Positions 10,101 to 18,990 of a stretch of 34,377 bases of DNA are shown here, one piece after another. The stretch spans positions 1 through 34,377 of the forward strand of contig JANXLW010000131.1 in the NCBI GenBank assembly GCA_025354965.1, in the 5' to 3' direction. Below the pieces are notes generated by a model. The model was given only the letters and a program-made list of their open reading frames with translations. It ran no database searches and was not told the origin of the DNA. Numbering within the stretch: position 1 is the first letter of the stretch; each line of letters begins with the position of its first letter. This DNA comes from Betaproteobacteria bacterium (GTDB taxonomy: Bacteria > Pseudomonadota > Gammaproteobacteria > Burkholderiales > Burkholderiaceae_C). A program made the translations under genes and the position numbers.

Positions 10101-11904
10101 TGTAGCTGCGGAACTTTCCCTGTGTATGTCTTTCAATGTCGCGCAACTTGGCCATGTCGGCAAAGTTCAGCACCGGCTGACTGACTTCCAGACGCATCGG
10201 CGGGTTGACCTGGTTGATGTCCAGCAAATTCGGCTTCGGGCCAATGAAAGACACCAGTGACATCACGATCGCTTCACGAATCGGGTCAATCGGTGGATTC
10301 GTGACTTGGGCGAACAACTGCTTGAAATAGTTGTAGAGCGGCTTGTTTTTGTCAGAAAGTACCGCCAGCGGGCTGTCGTTGCCCATGGAACCAATGGCTT
10401 CTTCCCCCGCACTGGCCATGGGTGCAATCAAAAACTTGAGATCCTCCTGCGTGACGCCGAACGCCTGCTGCCGGTCCAGCAGGCTGACCACGCTTTCTGA
10501 CGCCGAGGCCGGCTCACCCCCGCCTTCAACATCATCGAGTCGAATGCGCAGGTTTTCGATCCATTGTTTGTAGGGTTTGGTATTGGCCAGATTGGCCTTG
10601 AGTTCTTCATCATCGATCATGCGGCCCTGGTCCAGATCGATCAGGAACATTTTTCCCGGTTGCAGCCTCCATTTGCGCACGATCTTGTTCTCCGGAACCG
10701 GCAGCACACCTGATTCCGAAGCCATGATGACCAGATCGTCATCAGTGATGCAATAGCGCGAGGGCCGCAGACCATTTCGGTCCAGTGTGGCTCCGATCTG
10801 GCGTCCGTCGGTGAACACGATGCTGGCCGGACCGTCCCACGGCTCCATCATGGCCGCGTGGTACTCATAGAATGCTCGGCGACGCGGGTCCATGCTGGTG
10901 TGCTGCTCCCAGGGCTCGGGAATCATCATCATCACAGCATGACTGATCGGATAACCTGCCATGGTCAGCAGTTCCAGACAGTTGTCGAAAGTGGCTGTGT
11001 CGGACTGATCGGCAAAGCTGATCGGGTACAGCTTTTTGAGGTCAACCCCGAGTACGGGTGAGGACATCACGCCTTCACGCGCTTTCATCCAGTTGTAGTT
11101 GCCTTTGACGGTATTGATCTCCCCGTTGTGCGCCACATAGCGGTACGGATGCGCCAAAGGCCATTCGGGAAAAGTATTGGTTGAGAAGCGCTGGTGTACC
11201 AGACCCAATGCAGAGACGCAGCGTACGTCTTCCAGATCGCGGAAATAGGTGCCAACCTGATCGGCCAACAACAGACCTTTGTAGACCACCGTACGACTGG
11301 ACATGCTGGGTACGTAATATTCTTTGCTGTGCTTGAGTCGCAGATTCTGGATCGACGCACTCGCGGTCTTGCGAATCACGTAGAGCTTGCGCTCCAGTGC
11401 ATCCTGCACAATGACGTCGTCACCGCGACCAATGAAGACCTGTCGCAGGATCGGCTCTTTTGCACGCACCGTCGGCGACATCGGCATATCGCGGTTGACC
11501 GGCACATCACGCCAGCCAAGCAGTACCTGGCGCTCGGCTTTAATGGCACGCTCCATCTCCTGCTCGCACGCCAGACGCGAAGCGTGCTCCTTTGGCAGAA
11601 AAATCATGCCAACGCCATATTCACCGGGGGGTGGCAAAGTCACACCCTGGGCTGCCATTTCTTCGCGGTAAAGCGCGTCAGGTAACTGGATCAGAATGCC
11701 GGCGCCGTCACCCATGAGCTTGTCGGCTCCAACCGCGCCCCGGTGATCCAGGTTTTCAAGAATCTTGAGCGCATTCTTGACGATGTCATGCGACTTGATG
11801 CCCTTGATGTGCGCCACAAAACCGACGCCGCAGGCGTCATGCTCGCTGGCAGAAGAATACAAGCCTTGTTCCTGAAGATATTTGATCTCAGCGGCGGTCG
11901 TCAT
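7171..11904 (-). CDS. gltB: Glutamate synthase large (alpha) subunit
   Basis: About 1577 aa; N-terminal class-II glutaminase motif ([12 protein letters not shown]), central FMN/Fe-S synthase domain ([25 protein letters not shown]), C-terminal GXGXG domain. Likely start [15 protein letters not shown] at 11904; the ORF-track start at 11916 is 4 codons earlier. Confidence 0.97.
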   Translation of the reverse strand: MTTAAEIKYLQEQGLYSSASEHDACGVGFVAHIKGIKSHDIVKNALKILENLDHRGAVGADKLMGDGAGILIQLPDALYREEMAAQGVTLPPPGEYGVGMIFLPKEHASRLACEQEMERAIKAERQVLLGWRDVPVNRDMPMSPTVRAKEPILRQVFIGRGDDVIVQDALERKLYVIRKTASASIQNLRLKHSKEYYVPSMSSRTVVYKGLLLADQVGTYFRDLEDVRCVSALGLVHQRFSTNTFPEWPLAHPYRYVAHNGEINTVKGNYNWMKAREGVMSSPVLGVDLKKLYPISFADQSDTATFDNCLELLTMAGYPISHAVMMMIPEPWEQHTSMDPRRRAFYEYHAAMMEPWDGPASIVFTDGRQIGATLDRNGLRPSRYCITDDDLVIMASESGVLPVPENKIVRKWRLQPGKMFLIDLDQGRMIDDEELKANLANTKPYKQWIENLRIRLDDVEGGGEPASASESVVSLLDRQQAFGVTQEDLKFLIAPMASAGEEAIGSMGNDSPLAVLSDKNKPLYNYFKQLFAQVTNPPIDPIREAIVMSLVSFIGPKPNLLDINQVNPPMRLEVSQPVLNFADMAKLRDIERHTQGKFRSYTLDITYPLVWGHEGVEAQLASLCAEAVDAIKSGKNILIISDRGVSATQVAIPALLALSAIHQHLVREGLRTTAGLVVETGTAREVHHFGVLAGYGAEAVHPYLAMETLASMHKELAGDLSADKAIYNYVKAVGKGLSKIMSKMGVSTYMSYCGAQLFEVIGLSSETIAKYFTGTASRVEGISVFDIAEEAIRMHKAAFSADPVMTNMLDAGGEYAWRARGEEHMWTPDTIAKLQHSTRANNWHTYKEYAQLVNDQSRRHMTLRGLFEFKIDPSKAIAVEEVESAKEIVKRFATGAMSLGSISTEAHATLAVAMNRIGGKSNTGEGGEDPARYRQELKGIPIKQGDSLKSVIGSDVVEVDLPLMDGDSLRSRIKQVASGRFGVTAEYLTSADQIQIKMAQGAKPGEGGQLPGGKVSEYIGRLRHSVPGVGLISPPPHHDIYSIEDLAQLIHDLKNVAPHASISVKLVSEIGVGTIAAGVAKCKSDHVVIAGHDGGTGASPWSSIKHAGSPWEIGLAETQQTLVLNRLRSRIRVQADGQMKTGRDVAIGALLGADEFGFATAPLVVEGCIMMRKCHLNTCPVGVATQDPALRKKFSGKPEHVVNYFFFFAEEVRQIMAQLGIRKFDDLIGRADLLDMRKGIEHWKASGLDFSRLFALPNVPADVPRYQILQQEHGLERALDNLLIEKSRPAIDKGERVQFMEVARNVNRSVGAMLSGAVTQVHPEGLPDNTIHIQLEGTGGQSFGAFLARGITLYLIGDANDYTGKGLSGGRVVVRPSIDFRGEAVRNTVVGNTVMYGATSGEAFFSGVAGERFAVRLSGATSVVEGTGDHGCEYMTGGTVAVLGKTGRNFAAGMSGGIAYVYDEDGQFSKRCNPAMVSMEKLLTTAEQQASVDLSLWHRGQSDEAQLKKLLEEHNRWTGSKRARELLDTWDVSRLKFVKVFPNEYKRALGEIHARKEALALTIRAQVATKKELAPAK

Positions 11905-11986
11905 GGCGCACTCCAAAAAAAATCACGGTCTGGGAGGATACCGCAACGCAACAAAAGTGCCAACAAGAATAAATAGGGTCAGATCA

Positions 11987-12023
11987 CAATTAATATCAGA
12001 ATAAAACATTCAATAATTAATTG
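11987..12023. repeat. Inverted repeat in RAYT 3' flank
   Basis: CAATTAAT (11987-11994) / ATTAATTG (12016-12023), preceded by gggtcagatca and followed by gggacacat. Confidence 0.5.
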
Positions 12024-12808
12024 GGGACACATGCAAATGTACAGCACAGTGTGACGCATGCTGTAATCTGCCAAGGTATTTTCGTTATGACTTTGGAACC
12101 GATGTCGGCCGCCCGGGGGCGCTCTTCGCCACCCTGCGCCCGGTTCTTTTTTGCAGTTCAGCGACAAAATCCGGGTTTCCCAGCGCCCACCCGCCCAAAG
12201 CTGAGTCCGTCAGCGCCGCCTGCTGCACCGAACTGATGCCAATCTGCACCAACTCTGCATAGGCCGCTTCACGGGCAAACGGCGTATTACCCAGGTTCCA
12301 AACCAAAGCGTGCGGCGTGATGAGTTTGTCAATGCGTTGCCCCGTGTAGTGCCCGTGGCTGGACCAGGGATAGTCGCGCGGCCGGGCCACCAACGAGCCG
12401 CGCACCGGATTGAGGTCAATGTAGACCATGCAGGCCAGCAAATAGGGCTCGCTCTGAATGAGTGTGGATTTGTAGCGTCCCTCCCACAAGGTGCCACTGC
12501 GTTTTCGAAAATCATTGAAATAGCGCACATAGCGCCTGCCAACGGCCTGCATCATCTGCGGCAAACCGCCCAGGGTTTGCGGCGTAACCAGCAGATGAAA
12601 ATGGTTGCTCATCAAGACATAGGCATGGATGGCGACGTTGAACTTTTCGGCGCTTTCATCCAGCAGGTCAAGCATAGTCTGGTAGTCGGGCTCCGTGTTA
12701 AAAATTGCCTGACGGTTATTGCCGCGCTGGATAACGTGGTGCACATAACCTGGCACTGTGAGACGAGGTAGACGGGCCATACAAACCGATTAGGATGTGG
12801 CCCCAATT
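12019..12808 (-). mobile_element. RAYT unit bounded by inverted repeat AATTGGGG(A/C)CACAT
   Basis: AATTGGGGACACAT at 12019-12032 and ATGTGGCCCCAATT at 12795-12808 are inverted repeats (13/14 match) that bracket the transposase gene. Confidence 0.6.
12085..12780 (-). CDS. REP-associated tyrosine transposase (RAYT; Y1/IS200-like HUH)
   Basis: MARLPRLTVPGYVHHVIQRGNNRQAIF, HAYVLMSNHFHLLVTP (HUH motif), RRYVRYFNDFRKRSGTLWEGRYKSTLIQSEPYLLACMVYIDLNPVR: the canonical RAYT layout. Confidence 0.95.
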   Translation of the reverse strand: MARLPRLTVPGYVHHVIQRGNNRQAIFNTEPDYQTMLDLLDESAEKFNVAIHAYVLMSNHFHLLVTPQTLGGLPQMMQAVGRRYVRYFNDFRKRSGTLWEGRYKSTLIQSEPYLLACMVYIDLNPVRGSLVARPRDYPWSSHGHYTGQRIDKLITPHALVWNLGNTPFAREAAYAELVQIGISSVQQAALTDSALGGWALGNPDFVAELQKRTGRRVAKSAPGRPTSVPKS

Positions 12809-13724
12809 ATTCCATGTCGGCCAGAAGTGCAAAACGAGTATCCAACAGACTGGTCAATCCAAATTCCTTCAAAAGCGCCATCAGTCGCTGCGCAGCGGCA
12901 CGCTTTTTTTGACCGCTATGGCGAGCGATGATGAGCTCGTTCTTCATGCTGTGTTCCCAGCCCACCAACTCTGTCACCGTGACCCGGTAACCGCAGGCCT
13001 CCAAATACAAACATCGCAACACATTAGTGATCTGACTGCCCATTTCGCGCGTGTGCAGAGGGTGGCGCCACAGCTCCGCCAAAGGTGTACGCGACAAAGA
13101 CAACGCTTTGTGATCGCTCAGACAGCGCGCCACTTCGGCCTGACAGCAGGGCACCAGCACTATGAATCTGGCGCGTTTTTGCAGGCCAAAAGCGATGGCG
13201 TCATCGGTTGCGGTATCACAAGCGTGAAGCGCAGTGACGACGTCAATTTGCTTGGGCAACAGGTCGGCGTACGCTGATTCGGCGACACTCAGGTTCAAAA
13301 AAGACATGCGCTGGAAGCCCAGCTTGACGGCCAGGTCACGCGACTTTTGTACCAGTTCGAGACGCGTCTCCACGCCATAAATATGGCCAACCTTTTGCTG
13401 TTTGAAAAACAGGTCGTAAAGGATAAAGCCTAAATACGATTTACCGGCGCCATGATCAGCCAAGGTGATGCCGCCTTCTTTGTCGGGCACCTCCAACAAC
13501 AGCCTCTCTATGAACTGAAAAAGATGATAGACCTGCTTGAGCTTGCGACGTGAATCCTGATTGAGTTTGCCCTCACTGGTCAGGATATGCAGCTCTTTGA
13601 GCAGTTCGATGGACTGATCAGCCCTAATTTCGGGCGCGTTGACCCGCCACGGCAGCAGCGCATTGTCTTGTTTTGGCGCTTGCAATCCGGCACTAACGTG
13701 GTGATTCGTTCGTTTCGCTTTCAT
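12807..13724 (-). CDS. Class I SAM-dependent methyltransferase (Methyltransf_32-like)
   Basis: Motif I-like ITLADHGAGKSYLGFILYD, then VVTALHACDTATDDAIAFGL and FIVLVPCCQAEVA (HAC...PCC pattern). Starts with a 4-nt overlap with the upstream gene. Confidence 0.8.
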   Translation of the reverse strand: MKAKRTNHHVSAGLQAPKQDNALLPWRVNAPEIRADQSIELLKELHILTSEGKLNQDSRRKLKQVYHLFQFIERLLLEVPDKEGGITLADHGAGKSYLGFILYDLFFKQQKVGHIYGVETRLELVQKSRDLAVKLGFQRMSFLNLSVAESAYADLLPKQIDVVTALHACDTATDDAIAFGLQKRARFIVLVPCCQAEVARCLSDHKALSLSRTPLAELWRHPLHTREMGSQITNVLRCLYLEACGYRVTVTELVGWEHSMKNELIIARHSGQKKRAAAQRLMALLKEFGLTSLLDTRFALLADME

Positions 13725-14350
13725 CGATCTTTTTTCTTGCGTTCGGTGCCTAAAGCGGCCCAGCCTGTCGGCCCAAGGCGCTCCATGGTTTGCATATTCC
13801 GCTCAAAAATGGTTTCAGCTTCTGGAAACACCTGCACGGCACGGTCAATACTTTCTTCTCTTAGCAGATGCAGTGTTGGATGCGGCGAGCGGTTGGTGAA
13901 GTTGGTGATGTCATCGACACTTGTTCCGGCAAACTGATAGTGCGGATGCAAATTGGCGATTTGAAGAACCCCGTCCAAATCAAGATCAATCAGGGCTTGG
14001 TCAGCCATCCTCAAAAAATCAATGAAATCAAGAAATTCCGCCAGACAGTCTGGTGCAATTAAAAGTGTCGTGTCGCGTATCGAAGGCGCAAAAGTTAACA
14101 AGGCATTCAACTCAATGACGAGGTCGTCCAAAAGCTCTGCTGCAGTCTGCGCTTGACTCACGGCATAGTGAATTTGTCCCTTTACATGCACGCTTTTGGC
14201 GAATGGACACAGGTTTAATCCAATGACCGCCCGTTCCAGCCAAATGCGTGTCTCTTCAATCACGCGCTGTGCGTCAACGGAAATTTCTATCGTACTTTGC
14301 GTGGTTTGTGCGGCACTAAGATGCGATTCAAGTTGCTCAGGAAGACGCAC
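13721..14350 (-). CDS. DUF1415 family protein
   Basis: VIEETRIWLERAVIGLNLCPFAKSVHVKGQIHYAVS and FAPSIRDTTLLIAPDCLAEFLDFIDFL resemble the DUF1415 family. Confidence 0.8.
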   Translation of the reverse strand: MRLPEQLESHLSAAQTTQSTIEISVDAQRVIEETRIWLERAVIGLNLCPFAKSVHVKGQIHYAVSQAQTAAELLDDLVIELNALLTFAPSIRDTTLLIAPDCLAEFLDFIDFLRMADQALIDLDLDGVLQIANLHPHYQFAGTSVDDITNFTNRSPHPTLHLLREESIDRAVQVFPEAETIFERNMQTMERLGPTGWAALGTERKKKDR

Positions 14351-14386
14351 AGACTACTCCCGTATTTAGTTCATTTGAACACGCCA

Positions 14387-15556
14387 TTACAACAGCTTCA
14401 GACCAGTCAGGCGTTCGTGCTCGCGCCCGGCAAAACGGTCGGTCATGCCGGCGATGTAATCCGCGACCACTCGAGCGGCCGTGCTGGTCTCATCCTTGGC
14501 GCCGCGTGTTGCGCCGGATCGAGCCAGGAAACCATCTGCCATTTCCCGCGGCTGCGCCAGATAGGCGTCAAAGAGATCCCGCACCACCTGCCTGGCCTGC
14601 CCGGTGGTTTGAAGGACTTGTGGATGACGGTACAACCGGTGCAACAGAAAGACTTTAAGCTCCTGCGATTTGTTGCGCATAGCGTCACCGAACCGCAGCA
14701 GGGGCGGCGCATGCCGAGCCTCGTCGACGCTGCGCGGCATGGCTGCTTCCAGCTCACGGCGGGTCGCCGCAATCACGTCATAAACCTGCGCGCTGAGCAT
14801 GCGGCGAATACTCTCATAGAGCAGTCGGCGGCCCTGCGCTTTGTCATGCAGGTGTGGGTATTCGGTCAGAGTCTGGCGCCTGAAATCGTCAAACAACGCC
14901 ACCTCTTGCAGATGCTCCAGCGTGATCAAGCCAGAACGCACACCATCGTCAATGTCATGGGCGTTGTAGGCGATTTCATCTGCCAGATTGCACAACTGGG
15001 CTTCCAAACTGGGTTGGGTCCGGTCCAGAAAACGACGACCAACGCCGCCAGGTTCAGATTGATCCAGCACTTGCGAATGAGCGATGGAACAGTGTTTGAG
15101 AATACCTTCTCGCGTTTCAAAAGTGAGGTTTAGACCATCAAACTGCGGGTAGCGCTGTTCCAGTTGATCGACCACCCGCAAGCTTTGCAGGTTGTGCTCG
15201 AAACCGCCGAACTGGCTCATACATTCGTTAAGCGCATCTTGTCCGGCATGACCAAATGGCGTATGCCCGAGGTCGTGCGCCAGCGCAATGGCCTCAACCA
15301 GGTCTTCATTGAGCCCCAGTGAACGCGCAATCGAGCGCCCCAACTGCGCCACCTCAAGCGAATGTGTGAGGCGAGTGCGAAATAGGTCCCCTTCATGGTT
15401 GAGAAAGACCTGCGTCTTGTACACCAGACGCCGAAACGCCGTGCAATGAACAATCCGGTCGCGGTCTCTCTGGTATTCTGTCCTGGTCGGTGCCGGCGCT
15501 TGTGGATAGCGGCGACCTCGCGATTGGGCCGGATCACAGGCAAATGCAGCAAGCAT
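14387..15556 (-). CDS. dgt: Deoxyguanosinetriphosphate triphosphohydrolase-like protein
   Basis: HD-domain: [62 protein letters not shown]. The true start is uncertain because the 5' end overlaps aroB. Confidence 0.92.
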   Translation of the reverse strand: MLAAFACDPAQSRGRRYPQAPAPTRTEYQRDRDRIVHCTAFRRLVYKTQVFLNHEGDLFRTRLTHSLEVAQLGRSIARSLGLNEDLVEAIALAHDLGHTPFGHAGQDALNECMSQFGGFEHNLQSLRVVDQLEQRYPQFDGLNLTFETREGILKHCSIAHSQVLDQSEPGGVGRRFLDRTQPSLEAQLCNLADEIAYNAHDIDDGVRSGLITLEHLQEVALFDDFRRQTLTEYPHLHDKAQGRRLLYESIRRMLSAQVYDVIAATRRELEAAMPRSVDEARHAPPLLRFGDAMRNKSQELKVFLLHRLYRHPQVLQTTGQARQVVRDLFDAYLAQPREMADGFLARSGATRGAKDETSTAARVVADYIAGMTDRFAGREHERLTGLKLL

Positions 15557-16673
15557 CGATCACCTCGCGCACCAGATCATCTGGCGCACCGCGCACCTGG
15601 GCGCTGGCAGTCCCGTCGAGCAGAACAAATCTGATCTGGCCGCCCTCAGATTTTTTATCGACGCGCATGAGTTCGAGATAGCGCCTGGCGTTATCAATCT
15701 CAGCCAGACGTGGCCCCGTCACTGGCAAGCCCGCCTTTTGAATCAAGGTGGTCAGACGCTGAACCAGGGCTATATCTACCAGTCCCAACCGCTGCGACAA
15801 GTGCGCTGCCATGACCATGCCACAACCCACTGCCTCACCATGCAGCCAGCGCCCATACCCCAAACCCGCCTCAATGGCGTGTCCAAACGTATGGCCAAAG
15901 TTGAGGATGGCGCGCAGCCCCCCTTCACGCTCATCCTGTCCCACCACCCAGGCTTTGATCTCGCAGCTGCGCTTTACGGCGTGCGCCAGCGCTGCTGGTT
16001 CCCGCGCCAGCAGCTCGTCGATGTGAGCCTCGATCCATGCAAAAAAATCGTAATCGGCAATCGGTCCGTATTTAATGACTTCCGCCAAGCCGGCACTGAG
16101 TTCACGCGCGGGCAGGGTCTTGAGAGTATCCAGATCACAAACAACTTGGAGCGGTTGATAAAACGCTCCAATCATGTTCTTGCCGAACGGATGGTTAATG
16201 CCAGTCTTGCCGCCGACCGAAGAGTCAACCTGCGCCAACAAGGTGGTGGGGATCTGGACAAACGGCACACCGCGCATATAGCTGGCCGCTGCAAATCCCG
16301 TCATGTCGCCAACAACACCGCCACCCAATGCGAAAAGGATGGTTTTTCGATCGCACCCGTTTTTCAACAAAGCGTCAAAAATAAGGTTAAGGGTTTCCCA
16401 AGTTTTGAATTCTTCTCCGTCTGGCAAAATCACCAAGTGAATGTTGGCGAATTTAGGACACAAGGCGGCACGCAATCGCTCGGCGTACGACGGTGCGACG
16501 GTGCTGTTGGTCACGATCAAAACACTGCTTGCGCCTGGCAGCTCTGAGTAGGTGAGTGGACTATCAAAGAGTGAGCTGCCAATGGCTATTTGGTAGCTGC
16601 GGTGCTGCAGATCTATGGCAACAGTTGAAATTGGCAAGCCGGAAAAACCAGGGTCAAGGTTTGAAACATTCAT
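15534..16673 (-). CDS. aroB: 3-dehydroquinate synthase
   Basis: [60 protein letters not shown] and [27 protein letters not shown]. Confidence 0.97.
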   Translation of the reverse strand: MNVSNLDPGFSGLPISTVAIDLQHRSYQIAIGSSLFDSPLTYSELPGASSVLIVTNSTVAPSYAERLRAALCPKFANIHLVILPDGEEFKTWETLNLIFDALLKNGCDRKTILFALGGGVVGDMTGFAAASYMRGVPFVQIPTTLLAQVDSSVGGKTGINHPFGKNMIGAFYQPLQVVCDLDTLKTLPARELSAGLAEVIKYGPIADYDFFAWIEAHIDELLAREPAALAHAVKRSCEIKAWVVGQDEREGGLRAILNFGHTFGHAIEAGLGYGRWLHGEAVGCGMVMAAHLSQRLGLVDIALVQRLTTLIQKAGLPVTGPRLAEIDNARRYLELMRVDKKSEGGQIRFVLLDGTASAQVRGAPDDLVREVIDACCICL

Positions 16674-17206
16674 ACCCGCGAGTTTAGAGGCAGCACACCC
16701 GCCAACTCAAGCTGCATCAAAATCATGCCGACCAGCGTCGATACTGATGGCCGCCCCGTTTCAACAACGAAATGCGCTGTCTGCCGATACAGCGGTTCGC
16801 GCACGGCGTGCAGTTCACGCAAGCGAGCCAGGGGATCCGCCACCTGCAGCAATGGCCGATTGACGTCGTGACGCAAGCGCCGAAATAGCTCCTCGGGCGA
16901 GGAATTGAGGTAGACCACTTGGCAACGCTCGTGCAGGTGCTGGCGATTGACGGCACGAAGCACAACACCGCCACCGGTTGACAACACGCCATGTTGGTTT
17001 AGCGTCACCCGATCGATTGTGGACTCTTCGACGTCGCGGAACCGTTCTTCCCCTTCACGCTCGAAATACTCACGAATTGAGCAGCCCAATTGCTGCTCGA
17101 TCACATGGTCAGAATCTGAGAATGGAAGTTGCAGACGCCTGGCGAGTTGGCGCCCGACAGTAGATTTGCCGGAGCCGGGCAGGCCGATAAGAGCGATGCT
17201 CGTCAT
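16670..17206 (-). CDS. aroK: Shikimate kinase
   Basis: [48 protein letters not shown] with GGGVVLR. Start chosen at 17206 because the extra upstream part of the ORF overlaps the preceding gene and is not shikimate kinase-like. Confidence 0.93.
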   Translation of the reverse strand: MTSIALIGLPGSGKSTVGRQLARRLQLPFSDSDHVIEQQLGCSIREYFEREGEERFRDVEESTIDRVTLNQHGVLSTGGGVVLRAVNRQHLHERCQVVYLNSSPEELFRRLRHDVNRPLLQVADPLARLRELHAVREPLYRQTAHFVVETGRPSVSTLVGMILMQLELAGVLPLNSRV

Positions 17207-17217
17207 CTGCCCCGGCG

Positions 17218-18954
17218 CTAGTCCTTCGTCCAGCAGTTGTTCACGCCATACGCTGGCGTCAAGAACGAACCATTGATTTCGTCGCCTTTGACAAAAGATG
17301 TGATGTAACTCTTCACTGCAGAGCCTTCTGAACCCGACACTCCAGTCGTCACCGTGACTGCGTATGTCAACCACGTGGCCACATTTTGCGGATACTCAAC
17401 CTGAATAGTCGCTCGTCCGTTGGCACCCGTGGTGTTTGTAGTACCAACAAACGACAGTACCACATCCGCCTTGCGGGGTGACAATGCACCATTGTTGTCA
17501 TGATCTTCCCCCGCGTCAAGAAGGCCATTCCTGTTCTTATCTTCATTCGGACACCAAACACGCCCAGTGGCAAGCGTCGGGTCAACACCTGTAACCGGAT
17601 CCCCATTGACGTCAACAATCCCGTCAGAAATCCCGTATATTACGGCAGGTGGTGGGTTGTTCCCGGATACCTGGTAAATGCCGCCAGTAGACGAAGCAAA
17701 GTTGAACCCACCTTTGCCAAAGTGCGTGAGGTCCACGCTGGCAGACACGATCGCGTTTGCTACCGCGATTCCTGCCGAGTCATTAACTGCCACATCAAAT
17801 TTTTTGATGTAGGTGAGATTGTTGGCGCCTTTTGTAAGTTCGTTGTTGTCACCCAGTGTGATGGACAAGGGTTGACCTGCGACAGTCAGTGTCTTGCTCG
17901 TTTGACTAGGACAGGCTCCAGCGGCGATATCTGTATCCGTGTTGCCATAGCAGATGCGGATGATGACACCGTTGGTTGGACTGGTGCGGGTTCCAGCGAT
18001 GTAATCTGCAATCGCGACCCCACTTACATCGCTATATACCGTTGCCGTGCCAGTGGATATCGACTCATAACTATCCAGCGCCGGTGAAACAATTTCAAAA
18101 CGGGCGCGGACATTTTGAATCGGCTGATTCGCCGCATTGAAGAAAGTCGCTCGAATATTGGCACGGTTGGTGGTTGCGCCAGCCAAATTGGGAGAAATTG
18201 TAGTGGGCGTAATAGCGAGACTGGCGCCATTGATCGTGCCGACCGCTGCTGGAATTGCACCAACACCACTCACTACCTGAACATCGCGCGAGGCGGTTAC
18301 GCCCAATCCAGCCGCTGTAACAGTGTAAGTTGCGGCAGTTGCCGGTGCAGCCCCAAGCGTCGCAGTTGCAGTGCCCGTGCCGTCAGAATTTGTCGTTATC
18401 AGCTGGTTAAAGCCTAAAGTTCCACCAAGCTGAACGCTCACACCACCGACTGCAGTCCCGTTCGCATCAGTGGTCTTGACCGCCAATTGAACACTGGCCC
18501 CCGGGGCCGGGGTTGCTGGTAGCGGCGTCAATGAAATCTGGCTTCCTGTTACTGCAACGACCACCGAGCCGCTTTGCCCCCCCAACGTGATAGTTGCGGT
18601 GATATTTCTGTTGGTCTTTTCACTACCAATCGAAATATTGCCGGACGCCTGTCCGGCAATATCAGTGGTCAAGACAACTGGCGTATAAACACCGGAGTCA
18701 ACTGACACTGATAAAGGAAGTCCACTCACCACATTTCTGGCCGCATTCAATGCGGTAACCGTTAACAGGGCTTTATCACTTCCAGTATTTTTGATTGACG
18801 TCTTATCCAAGCTAAGAACAAGGCTGGCGGCCGTTGCTGTGATTGGCGTTGTTGTTGGCGCTGTCACCGGTGCCCTGGCGCTGCCGCCTCCGCCACCACA
18901 GGCGGCAAGTGCGACCGTGATCACAAGACCTACAACAAATTTAATGGACTTCAT
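17218..18954 (-). CDS. Ig-like (Big_1/invasin-type) repeat lipoprotein with a Ca-binding-like loop
   Basis: MKSIKFVVGLVITVALAACGGGGGSARAP (lipobox LAAC), repeated Big_1-like segments (LVLSLDKTSIKNTGSDKALLTVTALNAARNVVSGLPL; ANGTAVGGVSVQLGGTLGFNQLITTNSDGTGTATATLG), and DKNRNGLLDAGEDHDNNGALSPRKADVVLSF. Confidence 0.82.
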   Translation of the reverse strand: MKSIKFVVGLVITVALAACGGGGGSARAPVTAPTTTPITATAASLVLSLDKTSIKNTGSDKALLTVTALNAARNVVSGLPLSVSVDSGVYTPVVLTTDIAGQASGNISIGSEKTNRNITATITLGGQSGSVVVAVTGSQISLTPLPATPAPGASVQLAVKTTDANGTAVGGVSVQLGGTLGFNQLITTNSDGTGTATATLGAAPATAATYTVTAAGLGVTASRDVQVVSGVGAIPAAVGTINGASLAITPTTISPNLAGATTNRANIRATFFNAANQPIQNVRARFEIVSPALDSYESISTGTATVYSDVSGVAIADYIAGTRTSPTNGVIIRICYGNTDTDIAAGACPSQTSKTLTVAGQPLSITLGDNNELTKGANNLTYIKKFDVAVNDSAGIAVANAIVSASVDLTHFGKGGFNFASSTGGIYQVSGNNPPPAVIYGISDGIVDVNGDPVTGVDPTLATGRVWCPNEDKNRNGLLDAGEDHDNNGALSPRKADVVLSFVGTTNTTGANGRATIQVEYPQNVATWLTYAVTVTTGVSGSEGSAVKSYITSFVKGDEINGSFLTPAYGVNNCWTKD

Positions 18955-18990
18955 ACCCAACTTCCTGTGATTCATCAATAGCAGAACTGC

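Noticed and set aside
15738-16547. 269-aa plus-strand ORF antisense to aroB
   Set aside because: aroB is unambiguous on the minus strand; the antisense ORF shows no known motif.
17207-17374. N-terminal extension of the aroK ORF
   Set aside because: Overlaps the end of the Ig-like lipoprotein gene and does not resemble shikimate kinase; [15 protein letters not shown] at 17206 is the natural start.
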